Positions 8,489 to 16,897 of a stretch of DNA of 64,000 nucleotides are shown here, piece after piece; the first letter of the stretch is position 1, and each line of letters opens with the position of its first letter. Location: positions 186,001 through 250,000 of the forward strand of contig NZ_QVMU01000001.1 in the NCBI RefSeq assembly GCF_003605645.1, given 5' to 3'. The stretch comes from Vibrio sinensis (lineage in GTDB: Bacteria > Pseudomonadota > Gammaproteobacteria > Enterobacterales > Vibrionaceae). A program made the translations under genes and the position numbers. The notes under the pieces are model-generated. The model made no database searches. It was not told the origin of the DNA and was given only the letters and a program-made list of their open reading frames with translations.

Positions 8489-9640
8489 TTAAATGAAAGC
8501 CGTGAGACCTTGCGCTAAGCGCTTGACCGCTTCGGTTAATTCTTCAGGATTTGCATTGGTAAAATTGAGTCTCAGTGCTGCCGTTGACTGATCCTGTTCT
8601 GGGTAAAATACTGGGCTGGGCACAACGGCAACGCCATTCGCTAACAGTTGCTTGGCGAGTTCGAAAGTGTCGCACTCAGGTAACGTCACCCATATAAACA
8701 TCCCCCCATCAACTGATTGAATGCGGCAATGACTTGGTAGTTGGCACTTTAGTTCACGATAGAGTGTTTCATAGCGGTTTTTGTACAGCGAGCGAATTGA
8801 ATCGATGTGAGCCTCAAAACCATCATGTTGTAGTAGGCCGAGTAGTAAAGCTTGCATCGGGACGCTTGAATGCAGATCGGCACCTTGTTTAATCTTAATT
8901 AATGGTTCAATCAAGCTTTGTTTGCCAGTCACAACACCAATACGTAAACCTGGCGATGCGATCTTAGAGAAAGAGCGCAATACAATGGATTGGTCTGGAC
9001 AAAATGTTGAGACCATAGGTAAAGCTTCTCCCTCAAATCGCAATTCACGATAAGGCGCATCTTCAATAAACGTCACCTGATACTGTAAACACAACTCGGC
9101 GACTTTCTGTCTGGTTTCTAATGTCCAACATACTCCTGTTGGGTTGTGAAAATCAGGCACAGCGTAAAACATTTTCGGTTTATGCTGGGCGAAGCATTGC
9201 TCAAGCTCTGCGAGATTAGGGCCAAATTCAGTTTGTGATACGGTGAGTAAGTTGGCTTGCACTAGCCCAAAAACTTGCATCGCTCCAAGGTAGCTTGGCG
9301 CTTCCATCACGACACTTTCTCCGGGGTTTATATAAGCGCGGGCAATAAGATCTAAGCCTTGCTGTGAACCGGTAGTAATCATAATTTGGTGAGAATCTTT
9401 TAGCTCATAAACGCTACGTAAATGATCCAGTAATGGTTGATAGCCCGCAGTAGAACCATACTGAAAAACCTCCGGCATGGTAGCAAGGCTATTGAGCATC
9501 GGTTTCATCAATTCGATGGGAAAAGTGCTCTCATCGGGTAATCCACCTGCTAGCGAAATGACATTTTTGTCACAAGCAGCGGCAAGGATCTCTCGGATGT
9601 AGGAAGATTTTACTTGTTGTAATGACTGCGCGATTTCCAT
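8489..9640 (-). CDS. PLP-dependent aminotransferase, MocR/2-aminoadipate transaminase-like
   Basis: A 383-residue fold-type I PLP enzyme. Visible residues are N166 (FHNPTG), D194 (IEDAPY), the Schiff-base lysine K226 (SFSKIASPGLRIG) and R233. The sequence resembles the stand-alone aminotransferases related to MocR C-terminal domains and 2-aminoadipate or aromatic transaminases. There is no N-terminal GntR DNA-binding domain, so it is an enzyme, not a MocR regulator. It is cytoplasmic. It is divergent from an AraC-family gene 209 bp away, which may control it. The exact substrate cannot be assigned. Confidence 0.88.
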   Translation of the reverse strand: MEIAQSLQQVKSSYIREILAAACDKNVISLAGGLPDESTFPIELMKPMLNSLATMPEVFQYGSTAGYQPLLDHLRSVYELKDSHQIMITTGSQQGLDLIARAYINPGESVVMEAPSYLGAMQVFGLVQANLLTVSQTEFGPNLAELEQCFAQHKPKMFYAVPDFHNPTGVCWTLETRQKVAELCLQYQVTFIEDAPYRELRFEGEALPMVSTFCPDQSIVLRSFSKIASPGLRIGVVTGKQSLIEPLIKIKQGADLHSSVPMQALLLGLLQHDGFEAHIDSIRSLYKNRYETLYRELKCQLPSHCRIQSVDGGMFIWVTLPECDTFELAKQLLANGVAVVPSPVFYPEQDQSTAALRLNFTNANPEELTEAVKRLAQGLTAFI

Positions 9641-9849
9641 TGATTACCTGTCTGTTCTTCGATTAATTATTATTTTGATAGTGAGTATTTTTCTATTTAA
9701 TATTTTTGTTATCGTGGCTCTCTTCCCTTATTGGAGAACGGTTTATTGGGAAGTAGAACCATTTTGTTGTGTCTTTTGATAGTACTTGTTGTTGTATCAA
9801 AATATTTGTCCGTTTATGCTGTCTAATATGTCCATTTATGCGAATTTGA

Positions 9850-10722
9850 TTGATGAGCCAACACCACATATCCAGAATTAATGATGTGCTTTTTTATATT
9901 CATCAAGATATCAGCCAACCGCTCGCCGGACGAGAGTTAGCGAAGATTGCAGCGTATTCAGAGCAACACTTCCATCGGATTTTTAAGCAGGTGGTGGGAG
10001 AGTCTATTCATCAATACATTCGCAGGACACGCATGGAATACGCCGCTAACCAGTTAATGTTTGATACCAAAGCATCAGTGGAAGAAATTGCACATAAATG
10101 TGGTTTTAGCTCTCTTTCATCATTTAGCCGGGCTTTTAAAGCGACATTTAATATGGCGCCTGGTGAGTGGAGAAAACAAGACTTACAAGTGGCTGAAAAG
10201 CCTTACTTGAAAGATCCTGAGGTCGCAGCTGGTTATCGTCGTGTGGCTCAATATCCGTTGCCGCAGCCAAAAATAATCGAAGTTCCGCAACGTCTGGCTG
10301 CTTATGTGCGTCACGTCGGCTATAACCGTTCTATCCGTCAGGCTTGGTTGGTTCTTCGAGCGTGGGCCAATGCCGAGGGCAGAGCATTCTCGAATCAGTT
10401 TGGCGTTCACCATTCAAATCCCGCATGGGTCGAGTTAAATCAATGCCGCTATGTTGCTTGTTTAGAGATAGATAAACCCGTTAAGGTTCGTGGCATTGTA
10501 AATCAATTGGTGATCCCCGGTGGTCTACATGCTGTATTTCGTCTTGAGGGGGTCTATGGTGAGTTACTACCACAAATTAGTATGATTCTAGAAAAGTGGT
10601 TGCCTGATTCAGGTTTTAAGCTGCGTTCAACCCCAGCATATGCTCACTACTACAACAATCACTTTTTAAATGATACTGAGCAGTTTGAATTGGATTTTTT
10701 CCTGCCAATTGGTTTTTTCTAG
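9850..10722 (+). CDS. AraC family regulator with GyrI-like effector domain
   Basis: A 290-residue protein with two AraC-type helix-turn-helix motifs at the N-terminus (about 8-108; VEEIAHKCGFSSLSSFSRAFK is the second) and a C-terminal GyrI-like small-molecule-binding domain (about 130-290), the arrangement of Rob and SoxS-like GyrI regulators. It should bind DNA as a monomer and sense an effector through the C-terminal domain. It is divergent from the aminotransferase gene, so both promoters lie in the 209-bp gap. ATG codons at 9850 and 9853 are adjacent; which is used is unclear. Confidence 0.88.
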   Translation: MMSQHHISRINDVLFYIHQDISQPLAGRELAKIAAYSEQHFHRIFKQVVGESIHQYIRRTRMEYAANQLMFDTKASVEEIAHKCGFSSLSSFSRAFKATFNMAPGEWRKQDLQVAEKPYLKDPEVAAGYRRVAQYPLPQPKIIEVPQRLAAYVRHVGYNRSIRQAWLVLRAWANAEGRAFSNQFGVHHSNPAWVELNQCRYVACLEIDKPVKVRGIVNQLVIPGGLHAVFRLEGVYGELLPQISMILEKWLPDSGFKLRSTPAYAHYYNNHFLNDTEQFELDFFLPIGFF

Positions 10723-10859
10723 CAGATGTCATCATTCGATGAAAAGAGGCAGCGTCTTGAAAAGTTATAACTCCCTATTAGGTCAGCATTTTTCTAAATT
10801 TTTGCTGATTTTATAGTATGAATTTTTTGAAAAGTCAGTGCAAAATATGAACGAAAAAT

Positions 10860-11155
10860 CTAGAGTATAATGAGTTAAAACAGTAGCTTGTGTGTAAATT
10901 TATGCTCGTCGTCATAAGAAAAATAACGAAAGCAAAAAAATAGTTGTACAAAAAATAAACAGTCGTTATTATGTCGCCTGTTGTTCAGAGAGTTATTAAA
11001 TGCAGCATCAAGTACAAAGTAAAACTTCAACTACTCAACAGCCGTTTTGTAGTTAGGCGTTTCCCTTTTATTTTAGCGTAACATGATATAATTCAACGAT
11101 TTAACATAGCGTTAATATTGAACTTTTCTTAAATTAAATAAACAAGGGGCATCAA
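10860..11155 (+). promoter_or_regulatory. long AT-rich leader region of the cold-shock gene
   Basis: The 433-bp gap ahead of the cold-shock gene holds no gene of normal size. It contains a TATAAT near 10867 without a good -35 partner and an 18-codon ORF (11000-11056, starting MQHQVQSKT) without a strong ribosome-binding site. Cold-shock genes of this family commonly have long structured leaders that act as RNA thermometers. That this region does so is inference from its length and position. Confidence 0.4.
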
Positions 11156-11368
11156 ATGTCTAACACAACTACTGGTACTGTTAAATGGTTCAACGAAACT
11201 AAAGGTTTCGGTTTCCTAACTCAAGATAACGGCGGCGCAGACGTATTCGTACACTTCCGTGCTATCGCATCTGAGGGCTTTAAAACTCTTAACGAAGGCC
11301 AAAAAGTGTCTTTCGAAGTAGAGCAAGGCCAAAAAGGCCTACAAGCAAACAACGTTATCGCTCTTTAA
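11156..11368 (+). CDS. CspA family cold-shock protein
   Basis: A 70-residue single cold-shock domain. RNP1-like KGFGFL and RNP2-like VFVHF are present, with the TVKWFN start typical of CspA/CspC/CspD-type RNA chaperones. It binds single-stranded RNA and DNA in the cytoplasm and melts secondary structure. AAGGGG lies about 6 bp upstream of the ATG. Codon use is strongly biased to common codons, as expected for high expression. A terminator lies at 11441. Which csp paralogue it is cannot be decided. Confidence 0.93.
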   Translation: MSNTTTGTVKWFNETKGFGFLTQDNGGADVFVHFRAIASEGFKTLNEGQKVSFEVEQGQKGLQANNVIAL

Positions 11369-11440
11369 TTAATTTATCGGTTTTTAGCTAAACCGTTATT
11401 ATTAATGAGATGATAGCAGCGTAAGCTCTTTCAAATACTT

Positions 11441-11470
11441 AAAGGTCGCTAGTTTCTAGCGGCCTTTTTT
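11441..11470 (+). terminator. rho-independent terminator of csp gene
   Basis: GGTCGCTAG, loop TTTC and CTAGCGGCC form a stem with one wobble, followed by six T residues. Confidence 0.85.
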
Positions 11471-11499
11471 ATATTCTTTTTTTATATTCTAAAACTCAG

Positions 11500-11760
11500 C
11501 TATTTTGTCCCGTTTACCTCGTGATGTTGGACTAACTGCTGATGTAGCCTGTCTTTTAATTCCATACGCTGAAACTTAAGGCTATGCATGTTTTCGTCAT
11601 CGATTGGACTGCCTAAAATCTCCAGTTGGCGAATGTCATAATCCAATTGGTGGTATTTCTGAAGATCACTTTTGAATGTTGGGTCATCGTGATTAAGCTG
11701 CACTATGTCTAATTTTAGATCAGGAAAATCTAAGATAAGGGCATGATTTTCATTTAGCAT
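11500..11760 (-). CDS. YdcH/DUF465 family protein
   Basis: An 86-residue soluble helical protein. The segment from PTFKSDLQKYHQLDYDIRQLE through LKFQRMELKDRLHQQL matches the DUF465 (YdcH) family of small two-helix hairpin proteins (R/KF...HN.LD..I...E, then KK...LKD). The family is slightly shorter than this protein, which has a short N-terminal extension. No function is established. It stands alone, convergent with the csp gene. Confidence 0.75.
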   Translation of the reverse strand: MLNENHALILDFPDLKLDIVQLNHDDPTFKSDLQKYHQLDYDIRQLEILGSPIDDENMHSLKFQRMELKDRLHQQLVQHHEVNGTK

Positions 11761-11890
11761 TGCAGTTCCTCTTTTGTCGGACTTTCATCAGTATAGAAGT
11801 AATCCAAGAGGATAAATGTGGCTCAAAACACAAAGCCACAACTATAGGGACAGATACAGACACAGAGCGCAGAATTTATCGAACGTCCTT

Positions 11891-11962
11891 TTAACTATTT
11901 CCTTCTAATTAACTATTTTCTTCTAATTAACTATCGCCATTTAATTAACTCCCGTAATCTAT
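11891..11962. repeat. 18-bp tandem repeat, about four decaying copies
   Basis: Consecutive 18-bp units at 11891, 11909, 11927 and 11945 all begin TTAACT. The first two (TTAACTATTTCCTTCTAA and TTAACTATTTTCTTCTAA) differ at one base; the third and fourth diverge progressively. Each full unit contains an in-frame stop, so the array is non-coding. It lies in the 258-bp gap between the YdcH-like gene and a small hypothetical gene. Confidence 0.8.
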
Positions 11963-12018
11963 CCATACATTTTTGTAATGAGTTGCCGCAGTTTGGGAAC
12001 TGCGTGCTGATAGAATGA

Positions 12019-12237
12019 GTGCATGCCAGAACTGGGGTAGTTTTAGATCAAGACGATCAAACAAATTTGTTGGAGTTGGATGCTTACCTAGTGTACAAAG
12101 AAACCATTGTTGCACAGGCGGCTAAATTGCTGCAATCCGATCCTCGTTGGATGGGGTATTGGAGCTCATATCGTCTGCACAATGCGCGCTATTTACCAGT
12201 TGAAAATGGCGATATGCAGATGTTGAAACCAGCTTAG
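12019..12237 (+). CDS. hypothetical protein, 72 aa
   Basis: An ORF from a GTG codon at 12019 giving a soluble 72-residue protein with a DDQTNLLELDAYLVYKET segment and DPRWMGYWSSYRLHNARYLP. No family is recognised. No clear ribosome-binding site precedes the GTG. The coding-like composition, the following terminator at 12271 and the lack of a competing frame support it moderately. It sits directly ahead of the YidH-like gene but is separated from it by the terminator. Confidence 0.45.
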   Translation: MHARTGVVLDQDDQTNLLELDAYLVYKETIVAQAAKLLQSDPRWMGYWSSYRLHNARYLPVENGDMQMLKPA

Positions 12238-12270
12238 GTTTGGCCTGTCTGGTATAGTTATTGAATAAAG

Positions 12271-12293
12271 AAAGCGGGATTATCCCGCTTTTT
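12271..12293 (+). terminator. rho-independent terminator
   Basis: AAAGCGGGA, loop TTA and TCCCGCTTT form a perfect stem followed by TT. It separates the 72-aa ORF from the YidH-like gene. Confidence 0.8.
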
Positions 12294-12309
12294 AACGGGA
12301 GTTGTATCC

Positions 12310-12666
12310 ATGTCCTGGAAAAAACAGGGAGATGATCCGGATTACCGATTTACATTGGCAAACGAAAGAACTTTCTTAGCTTGGGTGCGGACTGCTCTGG
12401 GCTTTTTTACCGCAGCGATTGCGGTTGATCAACTGGCCAGTAGCCTTGATGGGGCATTTTATAAGCCATTAATTTGTATTGCACTGCTCGTTATTTCAGT
12501 ACTTTGTTCTGTTTTTGCTTATGCTAATTGGCGCGGCAATGAAATTGCGATGCGACTGAACACGAATTTAACTTATTCCAATGCGATTAAAGTGATACCG
12601 GTGCTAATGGTATTAGTTATCGCTGTCTTATTGAGTAGTATTTACAATGACATACTCATCGGTTGA
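12310..12666 (+). CDS. yidH: YidH-like DUF202 inner-membrane protein
   Basis: A 118-residue protein with the DUF202 signature (LANERTFLAWVRTALGF, about residues 16-33) and three hydrophobic segments. It matches the YidH family of small inner-membrane proteins, whose function is unknown. The ribosome-binding site is within GGGAGTTG. Its 3' end overlaps the next gene by 20 bp, and that gene encodes a second DUF202 protein, reproducing the yidH-yidG pair of enterobacteria. Confidence 0.82.
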   Translation: MSWKKQGDDPDYRFTLANERTFLAWVRTALGFFTAAIAVDQLASSLDGAFYKPLICIALLVISVLCSVFAYANWRGNEIAMRLNTNLTYSNAIKVIPVLMVLVIAVLLSSIYNDILIG

Positions 12667-12961
12667 GCGCGTTTTAAAAAGTGATTCAGGGTTACAAGTA
12701 GAAAGAACGACCTTATCTTGGATCCGAACACTGTTTGTTTCAGTTCTTATTACGTTGGCTATAGCAAAGTTACTGCTCGATACCCATTCTATTTGGTTAC
12801 TAATGGCGCTATTTTTCGCTGTTGTTGCGTGCATCGCTATTAACATGTCAGGGATCGGTGTTGCGACGTTGAGCATTTCATGCAAAGCAAGGCGTTATTG
12901 CACTATCGTGGTTTCGTTGGCTAGTTCGGCAATTTTCTATGGTTTAGAACTGTTTTTCTGA
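12647..12961 (+). CDS. YidG-like DUF202 inner-membrane protein
   Basis: A 104-residue protein with the DUF202-type motif VERTTLSWIRTLFVSVL and three hydrophobic segments. It is the second member of a yidH-yidG-like pair and starts inside the end of the first gene, so translation is likely coupled. The two proteins are only distantly related, as in E. coli, and may interact. The function is unknown. An 85-codon ORF on the opposite strand is a shadow. Confidence 0.75.
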   Translation: MTYSSVERVLKSDSGLQVERTTLSWIRTLFVSVLITLAIAKLLLDTHSIWLLMALFFAVVACIAINMSGIGVATLSISCKARRYCTIVVSLASSAIFYGLELFF

Positions 12962-13157
12962 GCTACTTTTAGCTCTAATTTCTACTTAACGATTATCGTA
13001 TTTATTCAATATTAATAACGGACAGCCCAATGTGTCCGTTATTCCAAGCCTCGCATCTAGCGTGTTCAATATTCAGCTATCTAAATACCAAGCTAAATAC
13101 CAAGTCACTTAAAAAATCGAGTCTTTTAAATATATAGACGCTTAACTGACCGCTTAT

Positions 13158-13814
13158 TTAGGCATCTAAAAGTTCGGGTTGATTAAACAAACTCTGCAAG
13201 GTTTGAATAAACTGGCCAACATGGAGCCCATCCATCAGTCCGTGATGAACTTCGATAGACATCGGCATGCGCCAACGGTCGTCTTCTTGCGTTAACTTAC
13301 CAAATGCCATTTTAGGGACACTATCGGGAAACTGCGTGTCACGCGCATGAGTCATACTGGTGAAGTCCACCCAAGGTAATACTGTTAAATGGATGGTGTT
13401 CTGTTTCATTTCTTGGCCAATGAACTTTTCCAAGATGAATGGTGTTGCTTTTATACGCTGCTGTGTCTCTTGTGCCATATCATTGAAACAAGAGAAAGGG
13501 ACACAATAATCGAGGTCACAAAATCGAACAGTGTCATCCTGAGCAAGAATAGCAATACTGACACAAATGGGAGAGTAGACCCGAATTTGGTTATCAACTA
13601 ACCGATAAGCCATTGTCTGAGACTGGTTGAGAGCCTGTTGCGTAAGATAAAGATAAGCATGGAAGAAACGATGGTTGTGTTGTTTACAGTACTGATAAAG
13701 CGCTGTGACATCGATGTTTGAACAGATGTTAAACCAAGGGTGGCTAAAGCCTTGATAAAATTTGAAATGTTCTGCTCGTGACCAAGTATTAGTGTTTAAA
13801 ACGTGATAGCTCAT
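13158..13814 (-). CDS. CatA-like (type A chloramphenicol acetyltransferase family) O-acetyltransferase
   Basis: A 218-residue protein that follows type A CAT along its length: an N-terminal WSRAEHFKFYQGF block, the HRFFHAYLYLTQQALNQ block, LPWVDFTSM and the catalytic HHGLMDG motif (190-196) near the C-terminus. The family forms trimers and transfers acetyl from acetyl-CoA to a hydroxyl, classically of chloramphenicol. The catalytic His and the Asp of the HHxxxDG motif are present. It is divergent enough from the resistance enzymes that the natural acceptor may differ. It is monocistronic, with no mobile-element marks around it. Confidence 0.85.
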   Translation of the reverse strand: MSYHVLNTNTWSRAEHFKFYQGFSHPWFNICSNIDVTALYQYCKQHNHRFFHAYLYLTQQALNQSQTMAYRLVDNQIRVYSPICVSIAILAQDDTVRFCDLDYCVPFSCFNDMAQETQQRIKATPFILEKFIGQEMKQNTIHLTVLPWVDFTSMTHARDTQFPDSVPKMAFGKLTQEDDRWRMPMSIEVHHGLMDGLHVGQFIQTLQSLFNQPELLDA

Positions 13815-14030
13815 TGAATTTCCATATCAACCATTAAGCGCGATAACGGCTGATTCTATGGAGTTATGAGGTCATCTTCAAGGAGGATTTGGTGAGCCTA
13901 AGGAGAGTGGTGTTTATTTGAACGCATTAAAAATTTAATTGATAGTTTTTGATCAATTTGACGCATTTATCTTATGAAAATAGATGTTTGAGTCGGTTTT
14001 ATCTCTAATCGGCTTAATTTGCCTTTTATG

Positions 14031-14060
14031 GCATCACCTCAGCAGCCGCTTTGGTGATGC
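14031..14060 (-). terminator. inverted repeat downstream of the glycosaminoglycan operon
   Basis: GCATCACC and GGTGATGC form a perfect 8-bp stem with a 14-base loop about 40 bp after the end of the kinase-aldolase gene. No good T tract follows on the minus strand, so terminator function is uncertain. Confidence 0.35.
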
Positions 14061-14100
14061 AAATAGCTCGTTTCCTCAATGGTCGCGATTTCTTTGAGTG

Positions 14101-15657
14101 TTATTCACGTACAAATCTGAGTTCGTCTTCGATAAATTCCGCTATTTGTTGCCACTCTTCAGCTTCTATTAAAGCTGGGGGAATGAGCCAAGTTCCGCTT
14201 ACACAGGCAACATTAGAAATGGAGAGGTAGTTAACTAAGTTAAATGGATTAATACCACCTGAAGGTATGAATTTAACGTCAGGGTAAACAGCAGAAATGG
14301 CTTTTAACATTGGCGCACCACCTGATGCTTCGGCTGGGAAAAACTTCATCGTCATGACCCCAACTTCCATTGCTTTTTCGATGAGGTAGGGGCTATTGAT
14401 ACTGACAATCAGATCAATTCCTTTTTCCTGGCAATAATGAACAACATTGGGATTGATTGATGGGCTTACCAAGAAATTTGCACCGGCTTCAATCGCTAAA
14501 TCTACTTGTTCTATTTTGGTGATTGACCCTGCCCCAATGAGCATCTGTGGATAGGTATCACGAAGTTGTTTGATGATATTTGGCGTTTTATTTGATCGAA
14601 ATGCGACTTCAATACAAGGCAGCTCATTTTCAATCAATATTTGTGCAACCTTAATGGCTTTTTTAGGGTCATCGACAACAGCAATAGGCACAATTTGGCA
14701 GTTAGCGAGTTGATTGACTAACTCAGTCATCGCGTTGTGCATGATGGGCATTTCTGTTTCAGGAATAATGGCACCATGATGCTGAATGACTTTACTGGCT
14801 AATAGGTGCCCCATTGCTGCACATTGTTCGTATTCACCGCCTGTGAGACGTTTAGCTAAATATCCGGCGCTGAATGCATCTCCGGCAGCTGTGGTGTCGA
14901 TTACTTTGCTTACGCGCTGCGCTGGGATTGTGTACATGGCGTTATCCGCGACAACAAAGCAATCATGTTTTCCTTGGCGTACAATAATTTCATTTACACC
15001 AAAACCCTGAGTGCGCTCAATCGCTTGCTGTTTCGTTGTATCGCCCCAAAGTTTACGTTCGTCATCAAAGGTAAGAAATGCAATGTCAGTGAGCTTTAAC
15101 ATCGCACTGTACACATTTCTTGTTTCAATATCGTCATCCCAGAGAGTGGGGCGATAGTTGTTATCAAAGGCAATTTTTATTCCCTTTAATTGACAAACTG
15201 ACAAGGCTGAAAATAGTTTGTTGCGGCTTTCTGTGGTGAGTATCGCAAGGCTTATACCGCTTAGGTAAATCAGGTCGAAAGAACAGAGTTCAGCGATTAA
15301 ATGGTCGATATCTTCTTTTTGGACCCAATATTTGGCGGCAGAGTCGTTGCGCCAATAATTGAAAAAGTGTTCGCCATTGTCACGAGTTTGTATTGAATAA
15401 ATGCCATTTTGCTTGTTGGTGGAGTGGCGAACATAATCGATGCAGATCCCCGCACTTTGCCACTGTGAAAGCATTTTTGTTGTGAAGTGATCTTTGCCAA
15501 CACCTGTGAGATAAGAAACGGTTATTTTCGGTGTTAAGCGCGAGAGATAAATGGCGGTATTAAGGGTGTCACCACCGAAACTTTGATAGATGACATCATC
15601 GATTTCTTTTAACTCGACCATACATTCACCGATGATCGCCACTTTGATTTTGTTCAT
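14101..15657 (-). CDS. fused 2-keto-3-deoxygluconate kinase - KDPG aldolase
   Basis: A 518-residue two-domain enzyme. Residues 1-305 are a PfkB-family sugar kinase (FGGDTLNTA near 27-35; signature DTTAAGDAFSAGY with catalytic D260). Residues 320-518 are a class I KDPG aldolase (E350 in CIEVAFRS and the Schiff-base lysine K438 in MKFFPAEASGG). It would phosphorylate KDG and cleave KDPG to pyruvate and glyceraldehyde-3-phosphate, finishing the unsaturated-uronate branch. In most bacteria these are separate KdgK and Eda proteins. It is the last gene of the glycosaminoglycan operon. A strong terminator lies just before its start, so its expression may be lowered or separately controlled. Confidence 0.93.
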   Translation of the reverse strand: MNKIKVAIIGECMVELKEIDDVIYQSFGGDTLNTAIYLSRLTPKITVSYLTGVGKDHFTTKMLSQWQSAGICIDYVRHSTNKQNGIYSIQTRDNGEHFFNYWRNDSAAKYWVQKEDIDHLIAELCSFDLIYLSGISLAILTTESRNKLFSALSVCQLKGIKIAFDNNYRPTLWDDDIETRNVYSAMLKLTDIAFLTFDDERKLWGDTTKQQAIERTQGFGVNEIIVRQGKHDCFVVADNAMYTIPAQRVSKVIDTTAAGDAFSAGYLAKRLTGGEYEQCAAMGHLLASKVIQHHGAIIPETEMPIMHNAMTELVNQLANCQIVPIAVVDDPKKAIKVAQILIENELPCIEVAFRSNKTPNIIKQLRDTYPQMLIGAGSITKIEQVDLAIEAGANFLVSPSINPNVVHYCQEKGIDLIVSINSPYLIEKAMEVGVMTMKFFPAEASGGAPMLKAISAVYPDVKFIPSGGINPFNLVNYLSISNVACVSGTWLIPPALIEAEEWQQIAEFIEDELRFVRE

Positions 15658-15669
15658 TTTGTTGCCTTC

Positions 15670-15695
15670 AAAAAAAAGACCGCCCTAAGGCGGTC
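15670..15695 (-). terminator. intra-operon rho-independent terminator
   Basis: On the minus strand GACCGCC, loop TTAG and GGCGGTC form a perfect stem followed by eight T residues. It lies in the 59-bp gap between the isomerase gene and the kinase-aldolase gene, only about 13 bp before the latter's ATG. It should cause partial termination. Confidence 0.85.
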
Positions 15696-15716
15696 ATTTG
15701 AATTAGAGTGCATGCA

Positions 15717-16361
15717 TTAGTTTAGGATAGAGCGCACGTAGTCTGCGATTTCAGGAACTTGACAATGTTCGAAGAAACACTGTTGGAAACGTTCGCCAGT
15801 TACTGCTGTTTTTACCAACTCAGGGTCGATCGCTTTTAGCGTGTCGATGTAGTTGTCTTTTGCTACAGCGCGTTTCACGTCGTTTAAGATCGCAGCGTTT
15901 TGTTGTTGTGGGATAGCACGCTCAACTGGGTAACCTTGACCACCTTCACAGCCAGACATCATCACTTTTTCGAAGATGTTACGGATGTTCAATTCAGCAG
16001 CCCAACCAAAACCTTTCGCGAATGCTAAAGATAGTGCGTTACCGTTGTTGATTTGAGTAAATAGGAAAGCATCAGATGGCTCTAGTGCGTAACCACAAAC
16101 TACGTTCGGGTGAGCGTTACAGCTCATTAGTGCGCCTTGACCAGTACCACAACCAGTGAAAACAAAATCAACCGCTTTAGAAGCAAGTAGGATAGATGCT
16201 TGAATACCTAGGTGGATGTAAGTTAGGTGGTGATCTTCTGCATCACACATACCAACGTTAAAGATTTCATCGCCGCTTTGTGCTGCAACTGTCATTAGTT
16301 CGTTAAGTACAACAGCGTTTTTAGCTGCTTGGCTGTTTTCTAGAGTTAATGCAATTTTCAT
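15717..16361 (-). CDS. RpiB/LacA/LacB family isomerase (DhuI-like)
   Basis: A 214-residue protein of the RpiB/LacAB sugar-phosphate isomerase family, with the conserved FVFTGCGTGQGALMSCN block around the reactive cysteine and an N-terminal MKIALTLENSQAAKN segment. In streptococcal glycosaminoglycan clusters a related RpiB-fold enzyme (DhuI) isomerises 4-deoxy-5-keto uronate (DHU), replacing the cupin KduI. No KduI is present in this window, and this gene sits between KduD and the KDG kinase, so that role is the best inference. It overlaps the ygjV-like gene by 4 bp. Confidence 0.87.
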   Translation of the reverse strand: MKIALTLENSQAAKNAVVLNELMTVAAQSGDEIFNVGMCDAEDHHLTYIHLGIQASILLASKAVDFVFTGCGTGQGALMSCNAHPNVVCGYALEPSDAFLFTQINNGNALSLAFAKGFGWAAELNIRNIFEKVMMSGCEGGQGYPVERAIPQQQNAAILNDVKRAVAKDNYIDTLKAIDPELVKTAVTGERFQQCFFEHCQVPEIADYVRSILN

Positions 16362-16897
16362 TTTAATTCCAAATTCATTTCTAATTTTCGCTGGTCTTTA
16401 TACAAGCGAATTATGGTAATTAGGTTCACAGAGATGGAGGTGATTTCTAGAAGAACCCCACCAATGGAGCCAATTAAGATATTATTTATTAGCCAACAGG
16501 TCGCACCGACAAAAAACCAGCAACGCATTTTAATGCCCTCAAGCATAAATATGGCGTAGCTTCCGATAGCTGTTCCAAAAATAGGAAATAGTTGCCATAA
16601 GTGATCAGAGGTAACATAACCAATGATTAAACTCGCGGAAACAAATCCCCAAGCAACATAAGCATTTCGGACAAAAATGGCCGTCGTGGTTCTAATTGCT
16701 GAGAGCAATGAACTCATTGCAGAAACAACTGACCCGAGTAATAAGTAGTGGACCATATGGTTGATGTTTAAAACTAATACTAAAACTTTTAAACGTTTAT
16801 CGTCTTTTTGATAAAACGCGGCAATGCCAATAACGAAACTGAGAATGCCAAGTAGTTGAGTAACAGAAAAAACATCAACCCAATTGTTTTCGATCAA
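16358..16897 (-). CDS. YgjV family inner-membrane protein
   Basis: A 179-residue protein with about six hydrophobic segments. The blocks LGILSFVIGIAAFYQKDDKR, SSLLSAIRTTTAI and WLINNILIGSIGGVLLE match the YgjV (Imp-YgjV) family. The family function is unknown. It overlaps both neighbours by 4 bp (ATGA-type junctions with kduD and the isomerase), so it is translationally coupled inside a catabolic operon. A role in solute movement or signalling for this pathway is only a guess. Confidence 0.82.
   Translation of the reverse strand: MIENNWVDVFSVTQLLGILSFVIGIAAFYQKDDKRLKVLVLVLNINHMVHYLLLGSVVSAMSSLLSAIRTTTAIFVRNAYVAWGFVSASLIIGYVTSDHLWQLFPIFGTAIGSYAIFMLEGIKMRCWFFVGATCWLINNILIGSIGGVLLEITSISVNLITIIRLYKDQRKLEMNLELK

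Noticed and set aside
11891..11962. Tandem repeats as a CRISPR array
   Set aside because: Units are 18 bp and contiguous with no spacers, and no cas genes are present.
13069..13110. Repeated CTAAATACCAAG pair downstream of the YidG-like gene
   Set aside because: Only two copies of a 12-bp unit; too little to call a repeat element.
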